DNA of 17,403 bases, from NCBI GenBank assembly GCA_019410665.1, contig DXSD01000039.1, positions 1-17,403 on the forward strand. Direction: 5' to 3'. Shown here piece by piece: positions 1 to 7,788 of this stretch (position 1 is its first letter; each line of letters begins with the position of its first letter). The notes below the pieces were generated by a model. That model saw only the letters and a program-made list of their open reading frames with translations. It searched no databases and was not told where the DNA came from. A program made the translations under genes and the position numbers. The stretch comes from Fusobacterium sp. GTDB lineage: Bacteria > Fusobacteriota > Fusobacteriia > Fusobacteriales > Fusobacteriaceae.

Positions 1-404
1 TTTTTGAAAAGATAGATAATGAAAAAATAGAGAATTTAGTAAAAAATTTTAAAGAAACATACAAAACTATTTTTAAAAAATTAGAGTTTAGTATAGATAT
101 AGTAAAAGATATAGAGTATTTAGATAAACGAGTATTAAGAGATGCAATAGCTATTTTATATCAGTTAGAAATTGGGAAAAAGGAATTAACAGATTTTAGA
201 TATAGTGGAGAATCTGAAAGTGTGATGAATAATCCAGAGTTAAAAGAAAGTAGAAAGTTTAAAATGGAAAATGGAGAGGAATATTATATGTTTCAACATA
301 TAAAAAACCTACCTAGTGGTAATAGAATCTATTTTCATAAAAAATCAGATGAAAAAATTTATGTTGGATATATAGGAAAGCATTTAAAAACAGTTAAGTA
401 TTAG
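1..404 (+). CDS. C-terminal part of an unrecognised protein upstream of hsdR (5' truncated by the window edge)
   Basis: An open frame runs without a stop from position 3 to the TAA ending at 404, so this is the tail of a gene that starts before the window. An ATG at 222 is internal and has no good ribosome binding site. About 133 residues are visible. The first 60 are rich in Lys, Glu and Ile and probably helical. The last 50 look like a small beta-rich domain: a run of aromatic and basic residues, then GNRIYFH and a final IYVGYIGKHLKT. That ending recalls the terminal strands of RelE/ParE-fold toxin-like domains, but the similarity is weak and comes from visual impression only. The gene ends 8 bp before the hsdR start and reads in the same direction, so it is likely co-transcribed in the type I restriction locus. 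Type I loci often carry such accessory genes between hsdS and hsdR. I do not assign a function. Confidence 0.7.
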   Translation, partial: FEKIDNEKIENLVKNFKETYKTIFKKLEFSIDIVKDIEYLDKRVLRDAIAILYQLEIGKKELTDFRYSGESESVMNNPELKESRKFKMENGEEYYMFQHIKNLPSGNRIYFHKKSDEKIYVGYIGKHLKTVKY

Positions 405-412
405 GGGGAAAT

Positions 413-3400
413 ATGAATTTTACTGAAGAGGAGTTAGAACAAGCATATATAGAGATATTAGAGGAGTTAGGTTGGGAACATATAGATGGTAGACAGATGG
501 AAAGAGATGATTACCACGAAGTAATTCTAGAAGAGAGATTGAGAGAAGCTGTTTACTTATTAAATAAAAATATGCCAACTTCAGCAAAAGAGGAAGCTAT
601 TAGAAAGGTTATGAATCTATCCTCTCCAATTCTTATAAAAGCGAATGAAGAGTTTCATAAAATGTTGACAGATGGAGTGGATATAGGAGAATATGTAGCT
701 GATGATAAAACTATTAGAAGTGGTGGAAAGATATATCTTATTGATTTGCAAAATATAAATAGAAATGAATTTTTAGCTATAAATCAATTTACAATAATAG
801 GAAATTCTCAAAGAAGACCAGATATTATTTTATATATAAATGGACTTCCATTAGTAGTAATAGAGTTAAAGTCTTTAAGTAATGATAGTGTTGGTATAAA
901 GGAAGCTTATACTCAATTAGAGAGATATAAGTTGGAAATAACAGAGCTTTTTAAATATAATGCCTTTATGGTAATAAGTGATGGAGTAAATGCTAAAGCT
1001 GGAACTATTTCATCTAATGAAGAAAGATTTATGAGTTTTAGAACTATTGATGGAATAAATATAGTTCCTACTAATTCACTTATGATGGAAGTTCTTTCTA
1101 AAGGAATGCTAAGTAAAGAGAGAATATTAGAGATAATAAAAGATTATATCTTATTTTTACAAGGTAAAAATGAAAAAATAAAGATATTAGCACAATACCA
1201 TCAATTTTTTGCTGTAAAAAAAGCTTTAGAAAAGACAAAAGAAGCACAGGAAAACGATGGTAAAATAAGTGTAGTTTGGCACACTCAAGGAAGTGGGAAA
1301 TCCCTTACAATGGTATTTTATACAGGTCAACTGATGAAAAAATTTAATAATCCAACTGTAATTGTTTTGACAGATAGAAATGACTTAGATAACCAACTTT
1401 TTGGAACATTTTCAAAAGCTCAAAGTTATTTAGTGGATACACCAAAACAAGCTGAAAATAAAGAGGAATTAAAGGAGTTATTAAATGTAAGCAGTGGTGG
1501 AATTATATTTACTACAATACAGAAATTTTCACCTAAAGATGGAGAGATAGTAACCTCTATTTCTGATAGAAAAGATATCTATATAATAGCAGATGAAGCT
1601 CACAGGTCTCAATATGGATTAGATGCAAAAATGGATTTAGAGGGAAATAGTAAATATGGATATGCTAAATATGTAAGAGATGCCTTACCTAATGCTAATT
1701 ACATAGGATTTACAGGAACTCCAATTGATTTTGAAGACAGGTCAACCATAGCTGTTTTTGGTAATTATATAGATGTATATGATATGAGTAGAGCTGTTGA
1801 AGATGGAGCTACTGTAAAGATTTATTATGAAAATAGATTTATAAAATTAGATATGACAGGGCATTTAGAAGAGATAGATAAAGAGTTTGCTGAAATAATG
1901 GAGGAACAAGAAGAATTTGTTGTAGAGAAAAAGAAAAAAGAGATTACTAAAATGGAAGGAATAATAGGTTCTCCTAATAGAATAAAATCTTTAGCTAAAG
2001 ACTTTATAACTTATTGGGAGAAAAGAAGAGAAAATTCTTTTGGAAAATGTATGATAGTTTGTATGTCTCGTAAAATTTGTGTAGATTTATACAATGAGAT
2101 TATTTCTTTGAGACCAGAGTGGCATGATGAAGATAAGAAAAAAGGTAAAATTAAAGTTATAATGACAAGTGATATAGCTAAGGATCCAATAGAATTCAAA
2201 CAGCATTTTACTACCAAACAAGAGAGAGAAGAATTAGCTACTAGAATGAAAGATGAAAATGATGAGTTGGAAATAGCCATAGTAAGAGATATGTGGCTTA
2301 CAGGGTTTGATGTCCCTTGTATGCATACTATGTATATTGATAAACCCATGGTTGGACATACTTTAATGCAGGCAATAGCAAGAGTAAATAGAGTATATAA
2401 AGATAAAAGTGGAGGACTTGTAGTTGACTACATAGGAATAGGAGAAGATTTAAAAAAGGCATTAAAACAATATAGCTCTAATGATAAAAAAATAGTTGGA
2501 ATAGATACAGATGAAGCTGTAGCTACAATGTTTGAATATTATGAGAAAGTTCGTGATATTTTTCATGGCTTTGATTATTCAAGATATAAAAGTGAAAGTC
2601 AATTAGAAAGAGCTAGAGTTATAGTTGAAGGAATGGATTTTATTTTCAATTTAGATAATAAAGAAACAGGAATAAAGAAAAAATTTATAGATTTAGTAAC
2701 AGGATTAGCTAAAGCTCATTCATTGTGTATTACCACTAAAGAGGGGCAAGCTTTAAATTCCACTATAAGTTATTTTAAAGCAGTAAAGGCAAGTATTTTA
2801 AAACTAGAAACAGAAGATAAAGATAAGAAAGGGAAGCTATCTGAGAAAGAGATTAATAAGAGATTAGCTAAATTGATGGCAAACACTATAATATCTGAGG
2901 AAGTAATAGATGTTTATGGTGTTTTAGGACTTAATAATCCAGATATTTCAATATTATCTGATGAATTTCTACAAGAAGTAGAAAAGATAAAATATAAAAA
3001 TTTAGCTGTAGAAATGTTAAAAAAATTAATTGAAGGAAAAATACATTATGCTGGTAGAAAGAATATTGTAATGGCTGAAAAATTTTCTCAAAGGCTTCAA
3101 AAAAGTATCAATGCCTATAGAAATAAAGCTCTTTCAAATTTTGAAATAATAGAAGATATGATAAAAATGGCTAAAGATATTATGAACTCTTATAAAGAGG
3201 GAGAAGAGTTGGGACTAACAGAAGAGGAATTTGCTTTTTATGATGCTTTAACCTGTGATGAAAGAGTAAAAGAATTGATGGGAGATGAAACTCTTGTTCA
3301 AATTGTTAAAGAGTTAGCAGATACAATTAGAAAAAATATAACAATAGATTGGGAAAATAAAGAAAGTGTTCAAGCTAAGATGAGATTATCTATAAGAAGG

Positions 3401-3499
3401 CTTTTAAGAAAATATAAATATCCACCAGAAAATACTGAGGATGCTACTAATTTGGTATTAGAACAAGCTAAACTTATGTGTGAGAACGAATTAAATTAA
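413..3499 (+). CDS. hsdR: Type I restriction enzyme R subunit (HsdR): nuclease and DNA-translocating ATPase
   Basis: HsdR is the motor and nuclease subunit of the type I restriction complex (HsdR2M2S1). It translocates unmodified DNA using ATP and cuts it at a distance. The 1028-residue length fits the family. The N-terminal PD-(D/E)xK nuclease site is visible as D137 (in RRPDII) and E151-x-K153. The superfamily 2 helicase motor follows: Walker A GSGKS at 293-297, DEAH at 394-397, GFTGTP (motif III) at 432-437, DMWLTGFDVP (motif V) at 626-635 and QAIARVNR (motif VI) at 653-660. The C-terminal third is helical, with an FYDAL motif typical of this subunit. The start at 413 follows a GGGGGA ribosome binding site. 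All catalytic motifs are intact, so the subunit looks functional. HsdM and HsdS are not in the window and presumably lie upstream. Transcription appears to come from upstream and ends at a strong hairpin. Confidence 0.97.
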   Translation: MNFTEEELEQAYIEILEELGWEHIDGRQMERDDYHEVILEERLREAVYLLNKNMPTSAKEEAIRKVMNLSSPILIKANEEFHKMLTDGVDIGEYVADDKTIRSGGKIYLIDLQNINRNEFLAINQFTIIGNSQRRPDIILYINGLPLVVIELKSLSNDSVGIKEAYTQLERYKLEITELFKYNAFMVISDGVNAKAGTISSNEERFMSFRTIDGINIVPTNSLMMEVLSKGMLSKERILEIIKDYILFLQGKNEKIKILAQYHQFFAVKKALEKTKEAQENDGKISVVWHTQGSGKSLTMVFYTGQLMKKFNNPTVIVLTDRNDLDNQLFGTFSKAQSYLVDTPKQAENKEELKELLNVSSGGIIFTTIQKFSPKDGEIVTSISDRKDIYIIADEAHRSQYGLDAKMDLEGNSKYGYAKYVRDALPNANYIGFTGTPIDFEDRSTIAVFGNYIDVYDMSRAVEDGATVKIYYENRFIKLDMTGHLEEIDKEFAEIMEEQEEFVVEKKKKEITKMEGIIGSPNRIKSLAKDFITYWEKRRENSFGKCMIVCMSRKICVDLYNEIISLRPEWHDEDKKKGKIKVIMTSDIAKDPIEFKQHFTTKQEREELATRMKDENDELEIAIVRDMWLTGFDVPCMHTMYIDKPMVGHTLMQAIARVNRVYKDKSGGLVVDYIGIGEDLKKALKQYSSNDKKIVGIDTDEAVATMFEYYEKVRDIFHGFDYSRYKSESQLERARVIVEGMDFIFNLDNKETGIKKKFIDLVTGLAKAHSLCITTKEGQALNSTISYFKAVKASILKLETEDKDKKGKLSEKEINKRLAKLMANTIISEEVIDVYGVLGLNNPDISILSDEFLQEVEKIKYKNLAVEMLKKLIEGKIHYAGRKNIVMAEKFSQRLQKSINAYRNKALSNFEIIEDMIKMAKDIMNSYKEGEELGLTEEEFAFYDALTCDERVKELMGDETLVQIVKELADTIRKNITIDWENKESVQAKMRLSIRRLLRKYKYPPENTEDATNLVLEQAKLMCENELN

Positions 3500-3501
3500 G
3501 T

Positions 3502-3545
3502 AAAAAGAGAAAAACTTGTTTTTCTAACAAGGTTTTCTCTTTTTA
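3502..3545 (+). terminator. Intrinsic terminator after hsdR
   Basis: Two 19-nt arms (3502-3520 and 3526-3544) pair with a single mismatch around a 5-nt loop. The 3' arm ends in a T run (CTTTTT). The hairpin begins 3 nt after the hsdR stop codon and closes the restriction operon. The A run on the 5' side would also let it act on the opposite strand, but no minus-strand gene lies nearby. Confidence 0.9.
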
Positions 3546-3547
3546 TA

Positions 3548-3576
3548 TTTAAATATTTTTATATGTATGATATAAT
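3548..3576 (+). promoter_or_regulatory. Promoter of the WYL regulator gene
   Basis: A consensus -10 box TATAAT (3571-3576) is preceded by TG at 3568-3569, giving an extended -10. A weak -35 TTTAAA (3548-3553) lies 17 bp upstream. It sits between the hsdR terminator and the ribosome binding site GGGGGAAA at 3596-3603, so the WYL gene has its own transcription unit. Confidence 0.65.
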
Positions 3577-3607
3577 AGAAAAATAGTATTGGAATGGGGG
3601 AAAAGCT

Positions 3608-4453
3608 ATGAAGAAGATAAGAGTAACTGTTCCAGAGGATATATGGCGTTTAATGAAAAATGATACTGAAGAGTTTGGTATTAATAATAATAAATTATGT
3701 AACTATATTTTAGAAAGATTTAAATATAATAAAAAAATGGAAGTAGAAAAACTTCTTGAAACTCAAGGACGTCCTCTGAAAAAAATTATACAATTTGATC
3801 TAAATGTCTCAAATAGAGAGATATATTATGATGTTTTAAAAGCTAATGAAGTGGATATTGAAGCTGAATATTTTAGAGAATTATTTGAGTTATATACTTC
3901 AAAATTTAAGTATCAAAGGGAACTTTTTATTTTTGAAGATAGAGTAAAAGCTATTTTAGAAGCTATTAAAGAAAAAAAGAAGATAAAAATAAAATATTTA
4001 AAAAGAGTTTTTAGTGTAGAACCATACTTTATTAAAAGAGAGGAAAGAGGAGATGAAAACTTTCTCTTTTGTTATGATGAAGAAAAAAAAGAGTATGCTA
4101 ACTTTAAATTAAAAGAATTGGAAATAGTTTCAATTTTAGAAGAAAAGATAAAAGGTAAAGATAAAAAATATATAGAAAATATGAGAAAAAACTTTGACCC
4201 TTTCTTAGGAAATGGAAATATTGTTAAAGTTAGACTTACAGAAGAGGGAGAGAGTCTTTTAAAAAGTTTAACTAACTATCGTCCAAAACTTGTAAAAAAA
4301 GAGGGACATATTTGTTATTTTGAAGTGGCTAATGAAAATGCTAAGCTATATTTTAGGCAGTTTTCAAAAGAAGCTGAAATACTAGAACCAAAACAATTAC
4401 GTGAAGAGATAAGAAAAGAGTATTTAGAAATTTTAGAACTGTATAAAGATTAA
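3608..4453 (+). CDS. WYL-domain transcription regulator with an N-terminal ribbon-helix-helix-like region
   Basis: The 281-residue protein reads as a DNA-binding WYL regulator. Residues 1-38 look like a ribbon-helix-helix unit: a strand (KKIRVTVP) followed by two helices. Residues 58-107 may be a second unit of the same type: a strand around IIQFDLNV, then helices ending near YQREL. Residues 109-180 match a WYL domain, with VEPYFIKREERG (138-148) corresponding to the usual V-x-PY segment. The WYL motif itself is not conserved. Residues 204-278 match the WCX C-terminal extension. In the family, WYL domains sense ligands such as nucleic acid or nucleotides, and several family members (BrxR, CapW) repress phage-defence operons. 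Here the gene is next to hsdR, but a terminator and its own promoter separate them, so control of the restriction locus is only a suggestion. It is not certain whether it acts as repressor or activator. Confidence 0.82.
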   Translation: MKKIRVTVPEDIWRLMKNDTEEFGINNNKLCNYILERFKYNKKMEVEKLLETQGRPLKKIIQFDLNVSNREIYYDVLKANEVDIEAEYFRELFELYTSKFKYQRELFIFEDRVKAILEAIKEKKKIKIKYLKRVFSVEPYFIKREERGDENFLFCYDEEKKEYANFKLKELEIVSILEEKIKGKDKKYIENMRKNFDPFLGNGNIVKVRLTEEGESLLKSLTNYRPKLVKKEGHICYFEVANENAKLYFRQFSKEAEILEPKQLREEIRKEYLEILELYKD

Positions 4454-4545
4454 ATTTTTTAAAAAATACCTCAATATATATAAATTATATTTGACAATTT
4501 AGAAGAAAGAGTTGAAATCTTTTTAAATTAAAAATAAGGGCTATT

Positions 4546-4580
4546 AAAAAATCTACCAATATATATGGTAGGTTTTTTAT
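4546..4580 (+). terminator. Hairpin terminator between the WYL gene and nrdD
   Basis: Arms AAAAAATCTACCA (4546-4558) and TGGTAGGTTTTTT (4566-4578) pair over 13 bp with one G-U pair around a 7-nt AT loop, followed by more T residues. It lies 92 bp after the WYL stop codon. The hairpin overlaps the upstream NrdR-like site (4554-4569), so the same DNA may serve as terminator and operator. Confidence 0.7.
4554..4569 (+). promoter_or_regulatory. Candidate NrdR box 1 (upstream)
   Basis: The 10-nt core CAATATATAT (4557-4566) matches 9 of 10 positions of the NrdR-box core C-W-ATATAT-W-G; only the final G is off. Its centre is exactly 32 bp from the centre of the second box. Paired sites about three helical turns apart are the known arrangement for NrdR operators. 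It coincides with a hairpin, which makes the assignment less secure. Confidence 0.5.
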
Positions 4581-4585
4581 TTTTA

Positions 4586-4601
4586 CCACTATATATTGTA
4601 T
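4586..4601 (+). promoter_or_regulatory. NrdR box 2 upstream of nrdD
   Basis: The core CTATATATTG (4589-4598) matches the published NrdR-box core C-W-ATATAT-W-G at all ten positions, and four of the six flanking positions also agree. It sits directly upstream of the nrdD promoter, where a repressor would interfere with RNA polymerase. NrdR is a zinc-ribbon, ATP-cone repressor of ribonucleotide reductase genes. No nrdR gene is in this window. Confidence 0.72.
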
Positions 4602-4606
4602 ATATT

Positions 4607-4634
4607 TTTCTTTTTAATAAAAAGGTTGTATAAT
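4607..4634 (+). promoter_or_regulatory. Promoter of the nrdDG operon
   Basis: A perfect -10 box TATAAT lies at 4629-4634. The -35 region is poor; the best candidate is TTTCTT at 4607-4612 with a 16-bp spacer. The nrdD start codon is 34 bp beyond the -10 box and is preceded by an AGTGAGG ribosome binding site. Confidence 0.6.
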
Positions 4635-4667
4635 ATTCGTGGAAAAAGAATAGTGAGGTTGATATAG

Positions 4668-6857
4668 ATGAAAGAAGTTATAAAAAGAGATGGAACTGTT
4701 GTAGAATTTGATAAAGATAGAATTATTAAAGCTATTACAATGGCTTTTAAACAAAGTTCTGGAACTGTAAACAATGAGCTTGTAGAAAAAATAGCTACAC
4801 AGATTGAAAATTTAGATAATAAGAGAATGCATGTAGAAGAGATACAAGATATAGTTGTAAAAAAACTTATGGCTTCTAGTGAAAAGGATATAGCTATAGC
4901 TTATCAAAGTTATAGAGCAATAAAGACAGAGATAAGAAATAAAGAGAAGGGAATTTATAAAAATATAGCTGAACTTGTAGATGCTTCCAATGAAGATATG
5001 ATGAGTGAAAATGCCAATAAAGATGCTAAAACTATATCTGTTCAAAGAGATTTATTAGCAGGAATATCTTCAAAAGATTATTATTTAAATAAAATACTAC
5101 CTAAGCACTTAAAGAAAGCACATGAAACAGGAGAGATCCATATTCATGACTTAGATTATCTTCTGTTTAAAGAGACTAACTGTGAACTTGTCCATATTGA
5201 GAGAATGCTAAAAGGTGGTTGTAATATTGGAAATGCTAAGATGTTAGAACCAAACTCTGTAGATGTTGCAGTAGGGCATATAGTACAAATTATCGCTTCT
5301 GTTTCTTCTAATACTTATGGGGGATGTTCTATTCCATATTTAGATAGAGCATTGGTACCATATATTAAAAAGAGTTTCAGAAAACATTTTATAAAAGGAC
5401 TTAAATATGTAGAAAGAGTAGATGAAAATACTGCTAAGGAGGTTCTTGATAAAGGAAATATTGAATATTCAAATTTTAATTTAAAGGAAAATTTCCCTCT
5501 TGCTTATGAATATAGCTGTGATTTAACTAGAGAGTCAGTAAAACAAGCTATGCAAGGTTTGGAATATGAAATAAACTCTCTGTCAACAGTAAATGGACAA
5601 ACACCTTTTACAACAATAGGAATTGGAACAGAAACTTCTTGGGAAGGTAGACTTGTTCAGGAGTTTGTTTTTAAAACTAGAATGGAAGGGTTTGGAGCTA
5701 AAAAAGAGACAGCTATTTTCCCTAAAATAGTATTTGCTATGTGTGAAGGATTGAACCTAAACGAAGAGGATCCTAACTGGGATATAGCTCAACTTGGTTT
5801 TGAATGTATGACAAAATCTATCTATCCAGATATTTTATTTATAACTCAAGAGCAATTAGAAAAAGGAACAGTTGTTTATCCTATGGGATGTAGAGCATTT
5901 CTATCACCTTGGTTTAATGAAAAGGGAGAGGAGATTTACTCTGGAAGATTTAATATAGGAGCTACAACTATTAACTTACCTAGAATAGCTATAAAAAATA
6001 AAGGTGATGAAGCAGGATTTTATAAGGAACTTGATAGGGTGATGGATATGTGTAAAGAAAACTCTATCTTTAGAGCTCACTACTTAGAAAAAACTCAAGC
6101 AGAGATGGCACCAATCTTATGGATGTCAGGAGCATTAGCAGAAAAACAACCTAAAGAAACAATTCAGAACTTAATCTGGGGAGGATATGCTACTGTTTCA
6201 ATAGGATATATTGGACTTAGTGAAGTTTCTCAACTTCTTTATGGAGAAGATTTTGCTTATAGTGAAGAAGTTTATGAGAAAACTTTTAATATATTAAAAT
6301 ATATTTCTGATAAAGTAGCTCAATTTAAAGAGGAGACAAATTTGGGATTTGCATTATATGGAACTCCATCAGAATCACTTTGTGACAGATTTGCAAGAAT
6401 AGATAAAGAGGAGTTTGGAGACATAGAGGGAATAACAGATAAAGGATATTATGATAACTCTTTCCATGTATCTTCTCATATAAATATAAATCCATTTGAA
6501 AAGTTAAGATTGGAAGCCTTAGGACATAAGTACTCTAAAGGGGGGCATATTAGCTATATTGAAACTGATTCACTAAAAAATAACTTAGAAGCAATTGTAG
6601 AGATATTGAGATATGCAAAAGAGTTAGGAATCCATTATATGGGAATAAACCAACCTGTTGATAAATGCCATGTGTGTGGATTTAAAGGTGAATTTCTAGC
6701 AACTGAAAGAGGTTTTGAATGTCCTCAATGTGGAAATCATGACAATGATAAGATGAGCGTAATAAGAAGAGTGTGTGGATATTTAAGTCAGCCTAATGCA
6801 AGACCTTTTAATAAAGGAAAACAAAAGGAGATAATAAGTAGAGTAAAACATAACTAG
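4668..6857 (+). CDS. nrdD: Anaerobic ribonucleoside-triphosphate reductase (class III), large subunit
   Basis: NrdD reduces ribonucleoside triphosphates to deoxy forms in the cytoplasm, using a glycyl radical, in the absence of oxygen. The 729-residue length is normal. Residues 1-95 form a single ATP-cone (KRDGTVVEFDKDRI near the start), the allosteric activity site. The catalytic core carries C172 (TNCEL) and C408 (PMGCR), which correspond to the cysteines known to act in the family. A zinc ribbon follows with C667, C670, C685 and C688. The glycyl radical loop RVCGYLSQP has the radical residue at G704. All key residues are present, so the enzyme should be active. The start at 4668 follows AGTGAGG and gives the expected N-terminus. 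It is the first gene of an operon with nrdG, 10 bp downstream, and has NrdR-like boxes upstream. Confidence 0.98.
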   Translation: MKEVIKRDGTVVEFDKDRIIKAITMAFKQSSGTVNNELVEKIATQIENLDNKRMHVEEIQDIVVKKLMASSEKDIAIAYQSYRAIKTEIRNKEKGIYKNIAELVDASNEDMMSENANKDAKTISVQRDLLAGISSKDYYLNKILPKHLKKAHETGEIHIHDLDYLLFKETNCELVHIERMLKGGCNIGNAKMLEPNSVDVAVGHIVQIIASVSSNTYGGCSIPYLDRALVPYIKKSFRKHFIKGLKYVERVDENTAKEVLDKGNIEYSNFNLKENFPLAYEYSCDLTRESVKQAMQGLEYEINSLSTVNGQTPFTTIGIGTETSWEGRLVQEFVFKTRMEGFGAKKETAIFPKIVFAMCEGLNLNEEDPNWDIAQLGFECMTKSIYPDILFITQEQLEKGTVVYPMGCRAFLSPWFNEKGEEIYSGRFNIGATTINLPRIAIKNKGDEAGFYKELDRVMDMCKENSIFRAHYLEKTQAEMAPILWMSGALAEKQPKETIQNLIWGGYATVSIGYIGLSEVSQLLYGEDFAYSEEVYEKTFNILKYISDKVAQFKEETNLGFALYGTPSESLCDRFARIDKEEFGDIEGITDKGYYDNSFHVSSHININPFEKLRLEALGHKYSKGGHISYIETDSLKNNLEAIVEILRYAKELGIHYMGINQPVDKCHVCGFKGEFLATERGFECPQCGNHDNDKMSVIRRVCGYLSQPNARPFNKGKQKEIISRVKHN

Positions 6858-6867
6858 GAGAGGGAAA

Positions 6868-7374
6868 ATGAATTATTCTGGAATTAAGTACTCTGATATG
6901 ATAAATGGAAAGGGTATAAGGGTTAGTTTATTTGTAAGTGGTTGTACTCATAAATGTAAAGGTTGTTTTAATAAGGATACTTGGGATGCTGAGTATGGGA
7001 AACCTTTTACTCAAGTAGAAGAGGATGAGATATTTTTATACTTTACTAAGTATGGAAAAACTGCAAAGGGGTTATCTCTTCTTGGAGGGGATCCCACTTA
7101 TTATAAAAATGTAGAACCACTAATTGAATTTTTAAAAAAGTTTAAAGCTAGATTTCCAGATAAGGATATATGGATGTGGTCTGGTTTTACATGGGAACAG
7201 TTAGAAAAGGATAAGAAGAGATTTGAGTTAGTTTCCCTGTGCGATGTTCTTATAGATGGAAGATTTGATATAGAGAAAAAAGATTTGAATCTTAAATGGA
7301 AAGGTAGTAGTAATCAAAGAGTAATAGATGTTCAGAAAAGCATAGAGCTGAAAGAGATAGTGGAATATAAATAA
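6868..7374 (+). CDS. nrdG: Anaerobic ribonucleotide reductase activating protein (radical SAM activase)
   Basis: NrdG is the radical SAM enzyme that puts the glycyl radical on NrdD. It uses S-adenosylmethionine and a [4Fe-4S] cluster. The 168-residue protein has the cluster motif C26-x3-C30-x2-C33 (SGCTHKCKGCFN), the SAM-contacting GGDP at 73-76 (LLGGDP) and the WMWSGFTWE segment typical of NrdG. The gene starts 10 bp after nrdD behind GGAGAGGG, so the two are translated from one message. Its stop codon lies in the 5' edge of the terminator hairpin. Length and motifs are those of the activase and not of a pyruvate formate-lyase activase, and the nrdD partner beside it settles the assignment. 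Confidence 0.97.
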   Translation: MNYSGIKYSDMINGKGIRVSLFVSGCTHKCKGCFNKDTWDAEYGKPFTQVEEDEIFLYFTKYGKTAKGLSLLGGDPTYYKNVEPLIEFLKKFKARFPDKDIWMWSGFTWEQLEKDKKRFELVSLCDVLIDGRFDIEKKDLNLKWKGSSNQRVIDVQKSIELKEIVEYK

Positions 7375-7398
7375 AAGGGAGTGTGTAACTCCCTTTTT
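7373..7398 (+). terminator. Intrinsic terminator after nrdG
   Basis: Arms AAAAGGGAGT (7373-7382) and ACTCCCTTTT (7388-7397) pair perfectly around a 5-nt loop, followed by a T run. The 5' arm begins within the nrdG stop codon. Its symmetrical A and T runs could also stop the minus-strand gene ending at 7406. Confidence 0.9.
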
Positions 7399-7405
7399 CT
7401 ATCTG

Positions 7406-7735
7406 TTATGAATAACTATATTCAATAGCAGAAAATTTTAAACTTAATTGTTTATAGTTATCTCTCAAATATTTCATCTCTTCAATAAGGTTGTGGGAAG
7501 CATTAGAGATAGAGATAAGCTGTTTTAACTCTTTAGCACTTTTTTCACAATCTCTAGCTACATTAGTAAAAACAATATATAGAAAAGAGAGAGTAGTAGC
7601 TTGTATTCCTAAGAAATCAATATTCACACTACCTCCTTTTTTTATCTTATCAGAAATTATTTTGTATAACTCCATAGCTTTTTTTGGAGATACTAAAACA
7701 GAAGTATTTAAAATTTTACTTAATATGAGCTTCAT
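7406..7735 (-). CDS. STAS-like DUF4325 domain protein
   Basis: The 109-residue protein matches the DUF4325 STAS-like family in length and core motif: a strand and turn reading NIDFLGIQATTLSFL (residues 38-52), preceded by a Gly-rich turn and followed by a helix and a short strand. In the family, this fold often sits beside or is fused to histidine-kinase-like ATPases and is thought to act in protein-protein signalling. No such partner is seen here. The final 30 residues are charged and helical. The start at 7735 follows AAGGGGG. The gene is 53 bp downstream of the MORN-repeat gene on the same strand, so it may be co-transcribed with it, although a TATAAT lies in the gap. Its precise role is unknown. 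Confidence 0.75.
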   Translation of the reverse strand: MKLILSKILNTSVLVSPKKAMELYKIISDKIKKGGSVNIDFLGIQATTLSFLYIVFTNVARDCEKSAKELKQLISISNASHNLIEEMKYLRDNYKQLSLKFSAIEYSYS

Positions 7736-7755
7736 AAGAAGACCCCCTTATAAAA

Positions 7756-7761
7756 ATTATA
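7756..7761 (-). promoter_or_regulatory. Possible -10 box for the DUF4325 gene
   Basis: TATAAT reads on the minus strand 20 bp upstream of the start codon, in the gap after the MORN-repeat gene. No convincing -35 lies at the right distance, so read-through from the MORN gene is an alternative. Confidence 0.35.
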
Positions 7762-7788
7762 TAAACCTTTTCCAAAATATAATATAAC

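Noticed and set aside
2011..2349. Open frame of 112 codons antisense to hsdR
   Set aside because: It lies inside the helicase domain of hsdR, has no ribosome binding site or family resemblance, and its Ser/Leu/Ile-rich composition is what the reverse complement of an AT-rich gene gives.
4472..4481. Third NrdR-like core CAATATATAT upstream of nrdD
   Set aside because: It is identical to the core of box 1 but 85 bp further upstream and without a partner at about 32 bp; in such AT-rich DNA it is likely chance.
4491..4496. TTGACA as a -35 for another nrdD promoter
   Set aside because: No -10 box lies 15-19 bp downstream, and a terminator hairpin would follow.
7491..7787. Plus-strand open frame of 98 codons over the DUF4325 gene
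   Set aside because: It is antisense to a recognisable family gene and has no convincing start region.
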